NCBI GenBank assembly: GCA_034409055.1
Contig: DAOUMU010000350.1
Coordinates: 1 to 7,006, forward strand
Source: DAOUMU01 sp034409055
Lineage (GTDB): Bacteria; Chloroflexota; Anaerolineae; 4572-78; J111
Reading direction: 5' to 3'
Length of the DNA stretch: 7,006 nt
In this document: positions 1 through 6,113 of the stretch, piece after piece
Layout of the letters: every line of letters starts with the position of its first letter
Position numbering within the stretch: the stretch's first letter is position 1
Notes under the pieces: model-generated
What the model was told of the DNA's origin: nothing
Database searches by the model: none
What the model saw: the letters and a program-made list of their open reading frames with translations, nothing else
Program-made: the position numbers and the translations under genes

Positions 1-287
1 ACATAACAGAATAGTTGCGCTACATACTACATATTGGGCTTCATAATTGTGACAGATACAAGATGTGGTATAACTCAAATTATTTTACTCTGCCAAAGTC
101 AAAATCTTTTTCTTTAAAGCTATATCAACAGATAAAGGGCCTGGGGGGATTTCGTAACATCTTGGTGCATGGTTATCTTGGTATTGATACCGATCAGGTG
201 TTTGACAATTTTCAGAAGGGTCTGGTCGTCTTTCCTCTATTTGCCCAGGAGATTTTAGCATGGTTGGATGCCCAGTTTAGGGTTTAG
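1..287 (+). pseudogene. Decayed 3' part of a HepT-like (DUF86, HEPN) toxin gene
   Basis: The C-terminal half reads well from about base 78 to the stop at 285-287 and contains FRNILVHGY, which matches the RX4HXY catalytic motif of HepT/HEPN RNase toxins (Arg codon 153-155, His 168-170, Tyr 174-176). The motif follows a GLGG segment and precedes an acidic, helical tail ending in AWLDAQF, as in DUF86 proteins. Upstream the frame is broken: a TAG lies at 12-14, and the expected 'DIG-HI' helix appears in pieces, HIGLH at 30-44 in the frame of the stop, IVTDTRCGIT at 46-75 in another frame, then NYFTL back in the original frame. HepT toxins are tRNA/mRNA-acting and are inhibited by MntA-type nucleotidyltransferases; no such partner is visible here, though it would lie to the left of the window. 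I read this as a frameshifted remnant. Sequencing error is an alternative. The window edge hides the start. Confidence 0.6.
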
Positions 288-365
288 GATAATTGTAGGT
301 AATAAAACCGGTCCGGTCTGAGAGATTGACCGCAGGGCCATCATTAGCCAGAAAGGAGTAAATTT

Positions 366-605
366 ATGAACATTGTTTGGTTTCTCATTATTGGGGCCGT
401 AGCTGGGTGGCTGGCCGGCCAGGTGATGAAAGGGAAAGGGTTTGGCCTGATAGGCAATATTATCGTGGGCTGTATTGGGGCTTTATTAGGCGGCTTCTTG
501 TTTGGGTTCCTGGGGTTTTCCTCAGGTGGCTTAATCGGTTCACTCATCACTGCCTTTATTGGGGCGGTGATTTTATTGTTCATTGTGGGGTTGGTTAGAA
601 AATAG
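366..605 (+). CDS. GlsB/YeaQ/YmgE family small membrane protein (transglycosylase-associated protein family)
   Basis: A 79-residue, very hydrophobic, glycine-rich protein with three predicted membrane segments (about residues 2-20, 26-49 and 54-76) and a short basic end (VRK). The N-terminal AGWLAGQVMKGKG followed by a G-rich IGNIIVG-IGALLGG stretch is the pattern of the GlsB/YeaQ/YmgE family (Pfam Transgly_assoc), normally 80-90 residues, so it appears full length. Members are inner-membrane proteins linked to general stress in several bacteria; the molecular role is unknown, and the 'transglycosylase' label is historical. The start is supported by AAAGGAG at 352-358, seven bases before the ATG. 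A weak -10-like GATAAT at 288-293 could serve it, without a good -35. The strong hairpin at 673-717 ends the unit, so it is probably monocistronic. Confidence 0.88.
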   Translation: MNIVWFLIIGAVAGWLAGQVMKGKGFGLIGNIIVGCIGALLGGFLFGFLGFSSGGLIGSLITAFIGAVILLFIVGLVRK

Positions 606-672
606 TGGTTCTTCCGGAAATTCTCACTTCCTTGCCGCTCATCCTCAAGTAGGGTGTACCGTAAGGGTCAAT

Positions 673-717
673 TAAAGAAGACCTCGCCGGTTTGCGAAAC
701 CAGCGAGGTCTTCTTTA
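673..717 (+). terminator. Long hairpin, probable bidirectional intrinsic terminator
   Basis: Bases 673-687 pair with 703-717 without error (15 bp), then one C/A mismatch (688/702), then five more pairs (689-693 with 697-701) around a GCG loop at 694-696. The left foot is A-rich (TTAAAGAAG) and the right foot T-rich (CTTCTTTA), so it could end transcripts arriving from either direction. On the + strand it sits 68 bases after the small membrane-protein gene and just upstream of the recO promoter, where a terminator is expected. The T-tract is short and interrupted by C, and the stem is longer than needed, so a dispersed palindromic repeat that also terminates is possible. Confidence 0.75.
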
Positions 718-721
718 TACA

Positions 722-751
722 TTCGCAGATTTCGTTTGCTAATAGTATAAT
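722..751 (+). promoter_or_regulatory. Candidate sigma-70-type promoter of recO
   Basis: A perfect TATAAT lies at 746-751. Eighteen bases upstream is TTCGCA (722-727), matching four of six positions of TTGACA. Transcription would be expected to begin near base 758, next to the recO ATG at 759, so the mRNA would have no 5' leader. The position right after the hairpin terminator supports a new transcription unit starting here. The -35 is mediocre, so only the -10 is strongly supported. Confidence 0.45.
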
Positions 752-758
752 TGCCCTT

Positions 759-1532
759 ATGAGCACCGAAGAACGCCTCTACCGCACCGATGCCATCATT
801 CTACGCCGCACCGATTTTGGCGAAGCGGATCGTCTGCTGACGGTTTTTACCCCGGATCGGGGCAAATTGCGCCTGTTGGCCAAGGGTGTGCGTAAAATCA
901 CCAGCCGTAAGGCCGGCCACGTGGAGCTATTTATGCTGACGGATATGCTGGTAGCCCGTGGCCGCACCTGGGACATCATTTCCCAGGCCGAAATTGTCGA
1001 ACCTTACCGTCATTTACGGGAAGATTTAGACACAACCAGCTATGCTTATTACCTGGCCGAACTGGTCGATCGCTTTATGGAAGAGCACGATACCAACCGC
1101 CCCTTATTTGAACTGTTAGCTCTGACCCTGGCCCGGCTGAGCCATGTGGATGATTCTTTCATCACCCTGCGCTATTTTGAGCTGCATCTGCTCAGCCTGA
1201 CCGGCTTTCAGCCCCAGCTCCATTTCTGTGTGGCCTGTGAAGAGGCGCTACAGCCGGTAGAAAATTATTTTCACTTCGTTGATGGGGGCGTACTCTGCCC
1301 GGAACACGGCCAGGCGCGCCCGAACGCCGAGCCCCTGCCCCTCCCGGTGCTCAAAGTGCTCCGTTTTTTGCAAACCGAACCATGGGAAAGGGTAGCCAAT
1401 CTGCGCCTCACCCCCACCACCCGCCAGCAGGTTGAAGCGTTGTTACTGGGTTACATCACTTTCTTGCTGGAACGGCAGTTGAAGAGTGTGGATTTTATCA
1501 GAAAGTTAAAACGTGGGACGCAAGGGAGGTGA
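759..1532 (+). CDS. recO: DNA repair protein RecO
   Basis: A 257-residue protein, typical RecO length. RecO acts in the RecFOR pathway, binding SSB-coated single-stranded DNA and helping load RecA at gaps. The N-terminal part (residues 1-80) has the RecO OB-fold pattern, including AIILRRTDFGEADRLLTVFT and GKLRLLAKGVRK, followed by a helical region. Residues 157-183 carry CVAC and LCPEH, giving a Cys-Cys-Cys-His zinc site (C157, C160, C180, H183) as in Deinococcus-type RecO but not E. coli RecO. The C-terminus LKSVDFIRKL is also family-like. The frame is open back to base 654, but that extension would run through the hairpin terminator and does not resemble RecO, so I chose the ATG at 759. There is no Shine-Dalgarno sequence before it; the -10 at 746-751 suggests leaderless translation. 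glyQS follows, an order seen in many bacteria (recO-glyQ-glyS). Confidence 0.93.
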   Translation: MSTEERLYRTDAIILRRTDFGEADRLLTVFTPDRGKLRLLAKGVRKITSRKAGHVELFMLTDMLVARGRTWDIISQAEIVEPYRHLREDLDTTSYAYYLAELVDRFMEEHDTNRPLFELLALTLARLSHVDDSFITLRYFELHLLSLTGFQPQLHFCVACEEALQPVENYFHFVDGGVLCPEHGQARPNAEPLPLPVLKVLRFLQTEPWERVANLRLTPTTRQQVEALLLGYITFLLERQLKSVDFIRKLKRGTQGR

Positions 1533-1574
1533 AGGATCACTCAAAATCTGCTTCCGCTGTCTTTGCACATAGTA

Positions 1575-1601
1575 TTAGGACACAGATGTGTTCTAAATTT
1601 T
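1575..1601 (+). terminator. Weak terminator-like hairpin after recO
   Basis: Bases 1575-1583 pair with 1588-1596 (nine pairs, one of them G-T) around a four-base AGAT loop, followed by AATTTTGT. It lies 42 bases after the recO stop, where a terminator would fit. The stem is A/T-rich and the T-tract short, so termination would be inefficient. An alternative is a protein-binding palindrome (GACACAnnTGTGTT core), for example an operator left from the lost toxin gene downstream. Confidence 0.35.
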
Positions 1602-1627
1602 GTATTATTGGGTAAATAGGAGTATGG

Positions 1628-1661
1628 TACAATTATCTTGGCAGTAACTTGAGTTTATAAT
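1628..1661 (+). promoter_or_regulatory. Candidate -10 elements for glyQS or the PIN remnant
   Basis: Two -10-like hexamers lie in the AT-rich gap: TACAAT (1628-1633) and a perfect TATAAT (1656-1661). Neither has a convincing -35 at 16-18 bases. TATAAT overlaps the ATG of the PIN remnant at 1660, so it could only serve glyQS, giving a leader of about 105 bases. A good TTGACA at 1682-1687 has no matching -10. I see no T-box or other riboswitch in 1533-1772. Confidence 0.2.
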
Positions 1662-1809
1662 GTCCACTTTTCGCGCAGTTTTTGACACCAATGTTATTAT
1701 TGCTGCCTTAAAAAGTAAAAATCCTCTTTTACACCAAAATCTAAGCCAAAAAACCAAATTATCGAGGCAACAATGGCCAAACCACTCAACTTCCAACAAA
1801 TCATCATGA
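1660..1809 (+). pseudogene. 5' remnant of a PIN-domain toxin gene, running into glyQS
   Basis: An ATG at 1660 opens a 49-codon frame that ends with TGA at 1807-1809, inside glyQS in another frame. The first 22 residues include RAVFDTNVIIAALKSKNP, the start of PIN_3/VapC-like toxins; D9 of DTNV is the first metal-binding acidic residue of the PIN RNase fold. After residue 22 (about base 1725) the likeness stops and the DNA becomes A-rich, so roughly the last 110 residues of a normal PIN protein, with the other catalytic acids, are missing. The piece cannot be an active RNase. No antitoxin gene is recognisable upstream. It reads as the left end of a toxin gene cut by a deletion that joined it to glyQS. 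A small leader ORF for glyQS is a less likely reading. Confidence 0.6.
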
Positions 1810-4808
1810 AACTCCAAGAATACTGGGCCGACCATAGCTATCTGGTCTGGCAGCCCTGGCACGAAGCGGTCGGAGCGGGCACGGCCAATCCCGGCACTAC
1901 CCTCCGGGTGCTGGGACCGGAACCGTGGCATATCGCTTACGTGGAGCCCTCTTTCCGGCCCGACGATGGCCGTTTTGGCGACAACCCCAACCGTATGCAG
2001 ATGCACACCCAGTTCCAGGTCATCATCCAGCCGGACCCCGACAATCCCCAGGAGTTGTACCTGGGCAGCCTGTACGCCATCGGCCTCAAGCGGGAGGAGC
2101 ACGACATTCGTTTTGTGGAAGATAACTGGGAAAGTCCCGCCCTGGGGGCCTGGGGCCTGGGTTGGGAAGTGTGGCTGGACGGCATGGAAATCAGCCAGTA
2201 CACCTATTTCCAGCAGGCCGGGGGGCTGACGCTTGACCCCGTGCCGGTGGAACTGACCTATGGGTTGGAACGGATCGCTATGTATCTGCAAAACGTGGAT
2301 AGCGTCTGGGAGATTGACTGGGACGGTCGTCAAACCTACGGCGATATTCTACTGCGCCAGGAAATCGAGTATTGCGAATACAACTTTAACGCGGCCGACG
2401 TTGACGCCCTGGTCGAAGCCTACAATTTTTACGAACGGGAATGTAAGCGCTGTCTAGAGGGTGGCCTGGTCATCCCGGCCTATGATTACGTACTCAAATG
2501 TTCCCATACTTTTAACATTCTGGATACCCGGGGGGCCATCGGCGTCACAGAGCGAGCCGGTTACTTTGGCCGGATGCGCCGTCTCTCCCATCAAGTGGCC
2601 AAAGCCTTTGTGGCTCAGCGCAAGGAGCTTGGGTTTCCGTTGATGAAATACATGCCGGAAAGGCCAGTTGTCAGTTATCAGTCATCAGTTAGCAGTAGCG
2701 AAGCGGCTCAATCTCCGCAAACTTTCTTGCTGGAGCTTGGTTCCGAGGAACTTCCCTCTCATGATGTGACCGATGCGCTGGCCTACTTGAAAGAGGCCGC
2801 TCCAAAACTCTTTAAAGATTTGCGTCTGAGTCACGGCGACATCCAGGTAGTGGGTACACCTCGCCGCCTGGCGATTTTGGTGAACAACCTGGCCCCGTAT
2901 CAGGCCGATCAGGAAGAAATTGTGCGTGGTCCCTCGGCCAAGATCGCCTTTGACGCTGATGGCCAGCCCACCAAGGCAGCTCAGGGCTTTGCCCGCAGCA
3001 AGGGGGTGGACGTATCGGCTCTGGAGGTGCGTGATATGGAGGGAGGCCAATACGTGGTGGCCATTGTGCGCACTAAGGGGTGTCCCGTCGCCGAGGTATT
3101 GGCCACCGCCCTGCCCGATTTCATCCGTAGTATCTCTTTTGGTAAATCGATGCGCTGGCTGGCCTCGGCCCAGGTAGGCGAGCAAGTGACTAAAACGACC
3201 TACAGCCGTCCCATTCGCTGGCTGGTGGCTCTGTTCGGTGAGGAGGTGGTGCCCTTTGAGTACGCCGGGCTGGCCAGCGGACGTGTTACGCGGGGCCTGC
3301 GGCCGGAAGGCTCGCCGGACATAGAAATCAGGAGCGCGGCCGACTACCTGGCGGTTATGGAAACCAACCGGCTCATAGTTGACCACGATGCCCGCCGGAC
3401 CGAAATCAAACGGCAGCTTGATCGTATCGCCGCCGAAGTCGGCGGCCGGGTGCCGGATGACCCGGCCCTGCTGGAAGAAGTGACCCACCTGGTCGAGCAG
3501 CCGACCGCCTTTTTGGGCAGCTTTGAGGAAAAATATCTCAACCTGCCCCAGCCGGTGCTAATTACGGTGATGAAAAAGCACCAGCGCTACTTCCCCCTGG
3601 TAGGGCAAGCTGCCAACTTGCCCCTATTGCCCTACTTTATTGCCGTGCGCAACGGCGGCACTGACCATCTCGACATCGTGCGCCGGGGTAATGAGGGGGT
3701 ACTACGAGCGCGCTACGCCGACGCCGACTATTTCTTCAAGACCGATACCGAGAGGAAACTGGAAGAATTTCTGCCCAGGCTGGATACACTCACTTTCCAG
3801 GAGCAGCTTGGCTCGATGCTGGATAAGAGCAAGCGGCTGGAAACGTTGGCCCCGCAAATTGGCGAACGGCTGCAACTCTCCGCGGCCGAGCTAAAAACCG
3901 TTGAACGGGCTGCTCACCTGTGCAAGGCCGACCTCGCCACCCAGATGGTGGTCGAGTTGACCAGCCTCCAGGGGATTATGGGCTACGAGTATGCCAAAAT
4001 CTCCGGCGAACCGGAAACGGTGGCCGCAGCCATTGTCGAGCATTACTACCCCCACGCCGCCCTGCCCGGCCACTCTCTCAGCCGGCCCGGTCTGGTCCTC
4101 AACCTGGCCAACCGGCTGGACAGCCTGTGCGGCCTATTCGCCGTGGGCAAAGCTCCCACCAGTTCTGCCGATCCTTTTGCCCTGCGCCGGGACGCCCTGT
4201 CGCTGGTGACCAATTTACTGGAAACCGAAACGAATTTCAGCCTGGCGGCAGGTTTGCAAATGGCGGCCAGGTTGATGCCGGTGGAAGTGTCGGCAGAATC
4301 GCTGGCCGAAACCGAGGAGTTTATCAAGCGACGGCTGGAAGGTGTTTTGAGGGAAGAATACGACCTACCCCACGATGTGGTCCAGGCCGTGCTGGCCGAG
4401 CGGGGTAACAACCCCTGGCTGGCCCTGATGGCGGCCAAAGATTTAGCCGCAGCAGTCACCCGCGACGATTGGGAGGATACCCTGAATGCTTACGCCCGCT
4501 GCGTGCGTATTGTCCGGGGTGTTGAAGATCGCTACACCGTGCAGCCTGATCGCTTCACCGAGCCGGCTGAAGAAGCGTTGTACACGGCCTACCAACAGGC
4601 TCGGGCCAGCTTGACCCCTGCTTCGACTATGGCCACGGTGATAACCGCTTTGCGTGAGATTCTGGTTACGTCCATTAACACCTTCTTTGACGAGGTTCTG
4701 GTCATGGCCGAAGAGGAAACGGTCAGGCAAAATCGGCTGGCCCTGCTCCAAGATATTCGGGATTTGACCAGGGGATATGCAGATTTTAGCCAGTTACAGG
4801 GATTTTAA
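1773..4808 (+). CDS. glyQS: Glycyl-tRNA synthetase, fused alpha and beta chains
   Basis: One 1011-residue protein that attaches glycine to tRNA-Gly using ATP in the cytosol. Residues 1-295 are the alpha (GlyQ) catalytic chain: FQQIIMKLQEYWAD, VGAGTANPGTTLRVLGPEPW, PSFRPDDGRFGDNPNR and the ELTYGLERIAMYLQ motif. Residues 296-316 are a Ser/Gln-rich linker. From 317 on is the beta (GlyS) chain: FLLELGSEELPS, GTPRRLAI, KKHQRYFP (601-608), GVLRARYADADYFFKTD, the HD-like HLCKADLATQMV (715-726), DPFALRRDA (800-808), and the C-terminal anticodon-binding part with FFDEVLVMAEEETVRQNRLA. Most bacteria make the two chains from separate genes; natural fusions are known in Chlamydia and in plant organelle enzymes. 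The start is set by the alpha-chain N-terminus, with a weak GAGG at 1764-1767. Both halves look complete, with no frameshift. The stop overlaps the ribosome-binding site of the next gene. Confidence 0.97.
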   Translation: MAKPLNFQQIIMKLQEYWADHSYLVWQPWHEAVGAGTANPGTTLRVLGPEPWHIAYVEPSFRPDDGRFGDNPNRMQMHTQFQVIIQPDPDNPQELYLGSLYAIGLKREEHDIRFVEDNWESPALGAWGLGWEVWLDGMEISQYTYFQQAGGLTLDPVPVELTYGLERIAMYLQNVDSVWEIDWDGRQTYGDILLRQEIEYCEYNFNAADVDALVEAYNFYERECKRCLEGGLVIPAYDYVLKCSHTFNILDTRGAIGVTERAGYFGRMRRLSHQVAKAFVAQRKELGFPLMKYMPERPVVSYQSSVSSSEAAQSPQTFLLELGSEELPSHDVTDALAYLKEAAPKLFKDLRLSHGDIQVVGTPRRLAILVNNLAPYQADQEEIVRGPSAKIAFDADGQPTKAAQGFARSKGVDVSALEVRDMEGGQYVVAIVRTKGCPVAEVLATALPDFIRSISFGKSMRWLASAQVGEQVTKTTYSRPIRWLVALFGEEVVPFEYAGLASGRVTRGLRPEGSPDIEIRSAADYLAVMETNRLIVDHDARRTEIKRQLDRIAAEVGGRVPDDPALLEEVTHLVEQPTAFLGSFEEKYLNLPQPVLITVMKKHQRYFPLVGQAANLPLLPYFIAVRNGGTDHLDIVRRGNEGVLRARYADADYFFKTDTERKLEEFLPRLDTLTFQEQLGSMLDKSKRLETLAPQIGERLQLSAAELKTVERAAHLCKADLATQMVVELTSLQGIMGYEYAKISGEPETVAAAIVEHYYPHAALPGHSLSRPGLVLNLANRLDSLCGLFAVGKAPTSSADPFALRRDALSLVTNLLETETNFSLAAGLQMAARLMPVEVSAESLAETEEFIKRRLEGVLREEYDLPHDVVQAVLAERGNNPWLALMAAKDLAAAVTRDDWEDTLNAYARCVRIVRGVEDRYTVQPDRFTEPAEEALYTAYQQARASLTPASTMATVITALREILVTSINTFFDEVLVMAEEETVRQNRLALLQDIRDLTRGYADFSQLQGF
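2665..2699 (+). repeat. Five tandem heptamers (CAGTNNN) inside the glyQS linker
   Basis: The units are CAGTTGT, CAGTTAT, CAGTCAT, CAGTTAG and CAGTAGC, with a perfect 7-base period. They encode linker residues 298-309 (PVVSYQSSVSSS), exactly between the alpha and beta parts of the fused synthetase. Because 7 is not a multiple of 3, the protein is not repetitive in the same way, so the DNA repeat is not a product of protein-level selection. It resembles the CAGTTAT-type simple repeats found between genes in some bacteria, which is recalled rather than searched. Confidence 0.75.
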
Positions 4809-4818
4809 GGAGTTGACG

Positions 4819-5127
4819 ATGACCAACCCGATTGACCAGCGGCCTACGCGCATTAATATCGAATTGCCAGCAGATTTGGAAGTCATTTACACCAACGTTA
4901 CCTTGATTAGCCATTCCCCTTCCGAGATGATTTTGGACTTTGCTCGCATGATGCCCAACACGCCTAAAGCCAAAATCTACGCTCGCATTATTATGACTCC
5001 GATGAACGCCAAGCTGCTTCACCGGGCGTTGGCCGATAATATTGCCAAATTTGAAGAAAAATACGGGGAAATCAAAACATCTGATCAGAATATTAGGCTC
5101 GATCGTGACCGGGGCTTCACCAAATAA
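4819..5127 (+). CDS. DUF3467 family protein of unknown function
   Basis: A 102-residue soluble protein. The core, roughly residues 12-80, matches the DUF3467 pattern: INIELPADLEVIYTN, then ISHSPSEMILDFAR (30-43), then a proline-containing turn, AKIYARIIMTP (51-61) and an amphipathic helix with AKLLHRALADNIAKFEEKYGEI. No catalytic residues are recognised, and members have no established role. It has no signal peptide or membrane segment. The charged tail (residues 86-102) is probably disordered. The start is clear: AAGGAG at 4807-4812 lies six bases before the ATG and overlaps the glyQS stop codon, so it is very likely translated from the same mRNA as glyQS, perhaps by coupling. The next gene begins 24 bases after its stop. 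Confidence 0.85.
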   Translation: MTNPIDQRPTRINIELPADLEVIYTNVTLISHSPSEMILDFARMMPNTPKAKIYARIIMTPMNAKLLHRALADNIAKFEEKYGEIKTSDQNIRLDRDRGFTK

Positions 5128-5136
5128 ACGAACGTG

Positions 5137-5143
5137 AAAGGAG
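5137..5143 (+). promoter_or_regulatory. Ribosome-binding site that decides a TTG start
   Basis: AAAGGAG lies eight bases before a TTG at 5152. The upstream in-frame GTG (5134) precedes this site and cannot use it, and the intermediate TTG (5146) is only two bases away. The translin-family gene therefore most likely begins at TTG 5152. Confidence 0.75.
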
Positions 5144-5151
5144 ATTTGTAT

Positions 5152-5802
5152 TTGAGTACAGAGTTACAAGCTATTATCGATAGAATTAACCAGGCCTTTG
5201 AGACAAAAAGTGGGGTCCGTGATCGTACGCTCAGTCGCTCTCGTACGCTCATTCGTCATTGCGCCAACTCTATTCGAGCTACCCATCGGGGCAACGACAA
5301 GGAAGCGCAAGCCTTATTGCAAATCGCTCGTGAAACCGCGGCTGAAATGGTGGCCGAGGCCCAAGAATATCCAGACGTCTACTATGCCGGTTATACCCAA
5401 GATGCTCTGAAGGAACTGGCCGAAGCTTACATCACCCGGGCTATTATTTTGGAAGAATCTTTGCCCACGCCGGAAATGTTGGAGGTAGAATATGCAGCCT
5501 ATCTCAACGGATTGGCCGAGGCCGCTGGCGAGCTACGTCGTTTTGCCCTGGATGCCCTCCGGCGAGGTGATGTACCCCAGGCGGAACGAATCCTGGGCAA
5601 TATGGACGACATTTACAGTGTCCTGGTCACCGTTGATTTTCCCAGCGCCATCACCAATGGGCTGCGGCGGACCACGGATATGGTTCGGGGGGTGCTGGAA
5701 CGGACCCGGGGCGATGTCACCACAGCCGTTCGTCAAGAAGCTATGAAAGCGGCCTTGCACGAATTTGAACAACGCATTGGTATGAGCGAATCTCCAGGGT
5801 AG
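5152..5802 (+). CDS. Translin/Trax family protein, possible RNase
   Basis: A 216-residue, almost wholly helical protein. In eukaryotes translin binds single-stranded RNA/DNA and with Trax forms C3PO, an RNase that trims passenger strands and tRNA leaders. Recognisable pieces are the basic LSRSRTLIRHCANSIRATHRG (27-47), YTQDALKELAEAYITRAI (81-98), YLNGLAEAAGELRRFALDAL (117-136) with a following RRGD, MDDIY, and the terminal GLRRTTDMVRGVLERTRGD (170-188). Aligned by eye with human Trax, E88 and E91 fall on E126 and E129, and E123 and E127 on D193 and E197, so the full acidic catalytic quartet is kept (one Asp to Glu change). That makes it Trax-like rather than translin-like; archaeal homologues with such residues are RNases. 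Activity here is inferred. An 11-base direct repeat (5223-5233 and 5241-5251) encodes the doubled RTL. It sits between the DUF3467 gene and the Cas4-like gene, 24 and 14 bases away. Confidence 0.85.
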   Translation: MSTELQAIIDRINQAFETKSGVRDRTLSRSRTLIRHCANSIRATHRGNDKEAQALLQIARETAAEMVAEAQEYPDVYYAGYTQDALKELAEAYITRAIILEESLPTPEMLEVEYAAYLNGLAEAAGELRRFALDALRRGDVPQAERILGNMDDIYSVLVTVDFPSAITNGLRRTTDMVRGVLERTRGDVTTAVRQEAMKAALHEFEQRIGMSESPG

Positions 5803-5816
5803 GTCTTACGATTACA

Positions 5817-6113
5817 ATGGCTGTTTATGGCAAAACTACTTCCGTCCCGAATAGTCAGCCTTCGATTCAGGCTAGCGAGTTAGCTCAGTACAGCTTTTGC
5901 CATCGCGCCTGGTGGCTGGGTACCGTCAAAGGCTTGCCCTCAAAAAATCAAACCAGCCTGGCCCGGGGTAAACAAATCCATCGTCGTCACGGAGGTCAGG
6001 TTCAAGCTGCTTGGCATTGGCGTCGGGTTGGCTGGTTTTTACTTGGTAGTGGTGGCCTCTTGTTCATTATCGCTTTGGTTGGGCTATGCTCTGGCTCTTT
6101 GGGCTGGCTTTAA
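5817..6113 (+). CDS. Cas4-like PD-(D/E)XK membrane nuclease, N-terminal part (frame 1 of 2)
   Basis: A 98-residue frame that looks like the first third of a Cas4-like nuclease. IQASELAQYSFCHRAWWLG (17-35) is the usual Cas4 opening, with C28 as the first of four Fe-S cluster cysteines and the aromatic/Arg surroundings typical of the family. LARGKQIHRRHG (48-59) gives the conserved motif-I histidine (H55). From about residue 72 a membrane segment begins (VGWFLLGSGGLLFIIALVGL), and the frame stops at TAA 6111-6113 within hydrophobic sequence. The catalytic Asp/Glu/Lys and the last three cysteines are missing here but occur in the overlapping frame at 6086-6613. The two are therefore probably one gene broken, or bridged, by a -1 shift. 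ATG 5817 has no good Shine-Dalgarno sequence, only AGGG/TAGG about 13-18 bases upstream, and follows the translin stop by 14 bases. Confidence 0.75.
   Translation: MAVYGKTTSVPNSQPSIQASELAQYSFCHRAWWLGTVKGLPSKNQTSLARGKQIHRRHGGQVQAAWHWRRVGWFLLGSGGLLFIIALVGLCSGSLGWL

Noticed and set aside
648..668. AGGGTGTACCG, like the T-box antiterminator sequence AGGGTGGNACCGCG, followed by a hairpin
   Set aside because: One base of the core is missing, the following hairpin has no segment complementary to AGGG, there is little room for the specifier stem, and the downstream gene is recO, not a synthetase or amino-acid gene.
654..758. N-terminal extension of recO back to a GTG at 654
   Set aside because: It would translate through the hairpin terminator and the recO -10 box, and its residues do not resemble RecO, whose normal N-terminus begins at ATG 759.
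1682..1713. TTGACA (1682-1687) as a glyQS promoter
   Set aside because: The nearest -10-like sequence (TTAAAA, 1708-1713) is 20 bases away and poor; TTGACA here is part of the conserved PIN codons for Phe-Asp-Thr.
1605..2333. 242-codon open frame on the minus strand over the glyQS start
   Set aside because: It mirrors the well-conserved GlyQ coding sequence, shows no recognisable domain, and owes its length to the codon bias of the opposite strand.
2685..3488. 267-codon open frame on the minus strand inside glyQS
   Set aside because: Lies wholly opposite conserved GlyS sequence, with no domain likeness and no ribosome-binding site of note.
3920..4408. 162-codon + strand frame inside glyQS
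   Set aside because: The composition (many Arg, Gly, Pro) is that of a shifted reading of a G+C-rich gene; the GlyS frame is intact across it.
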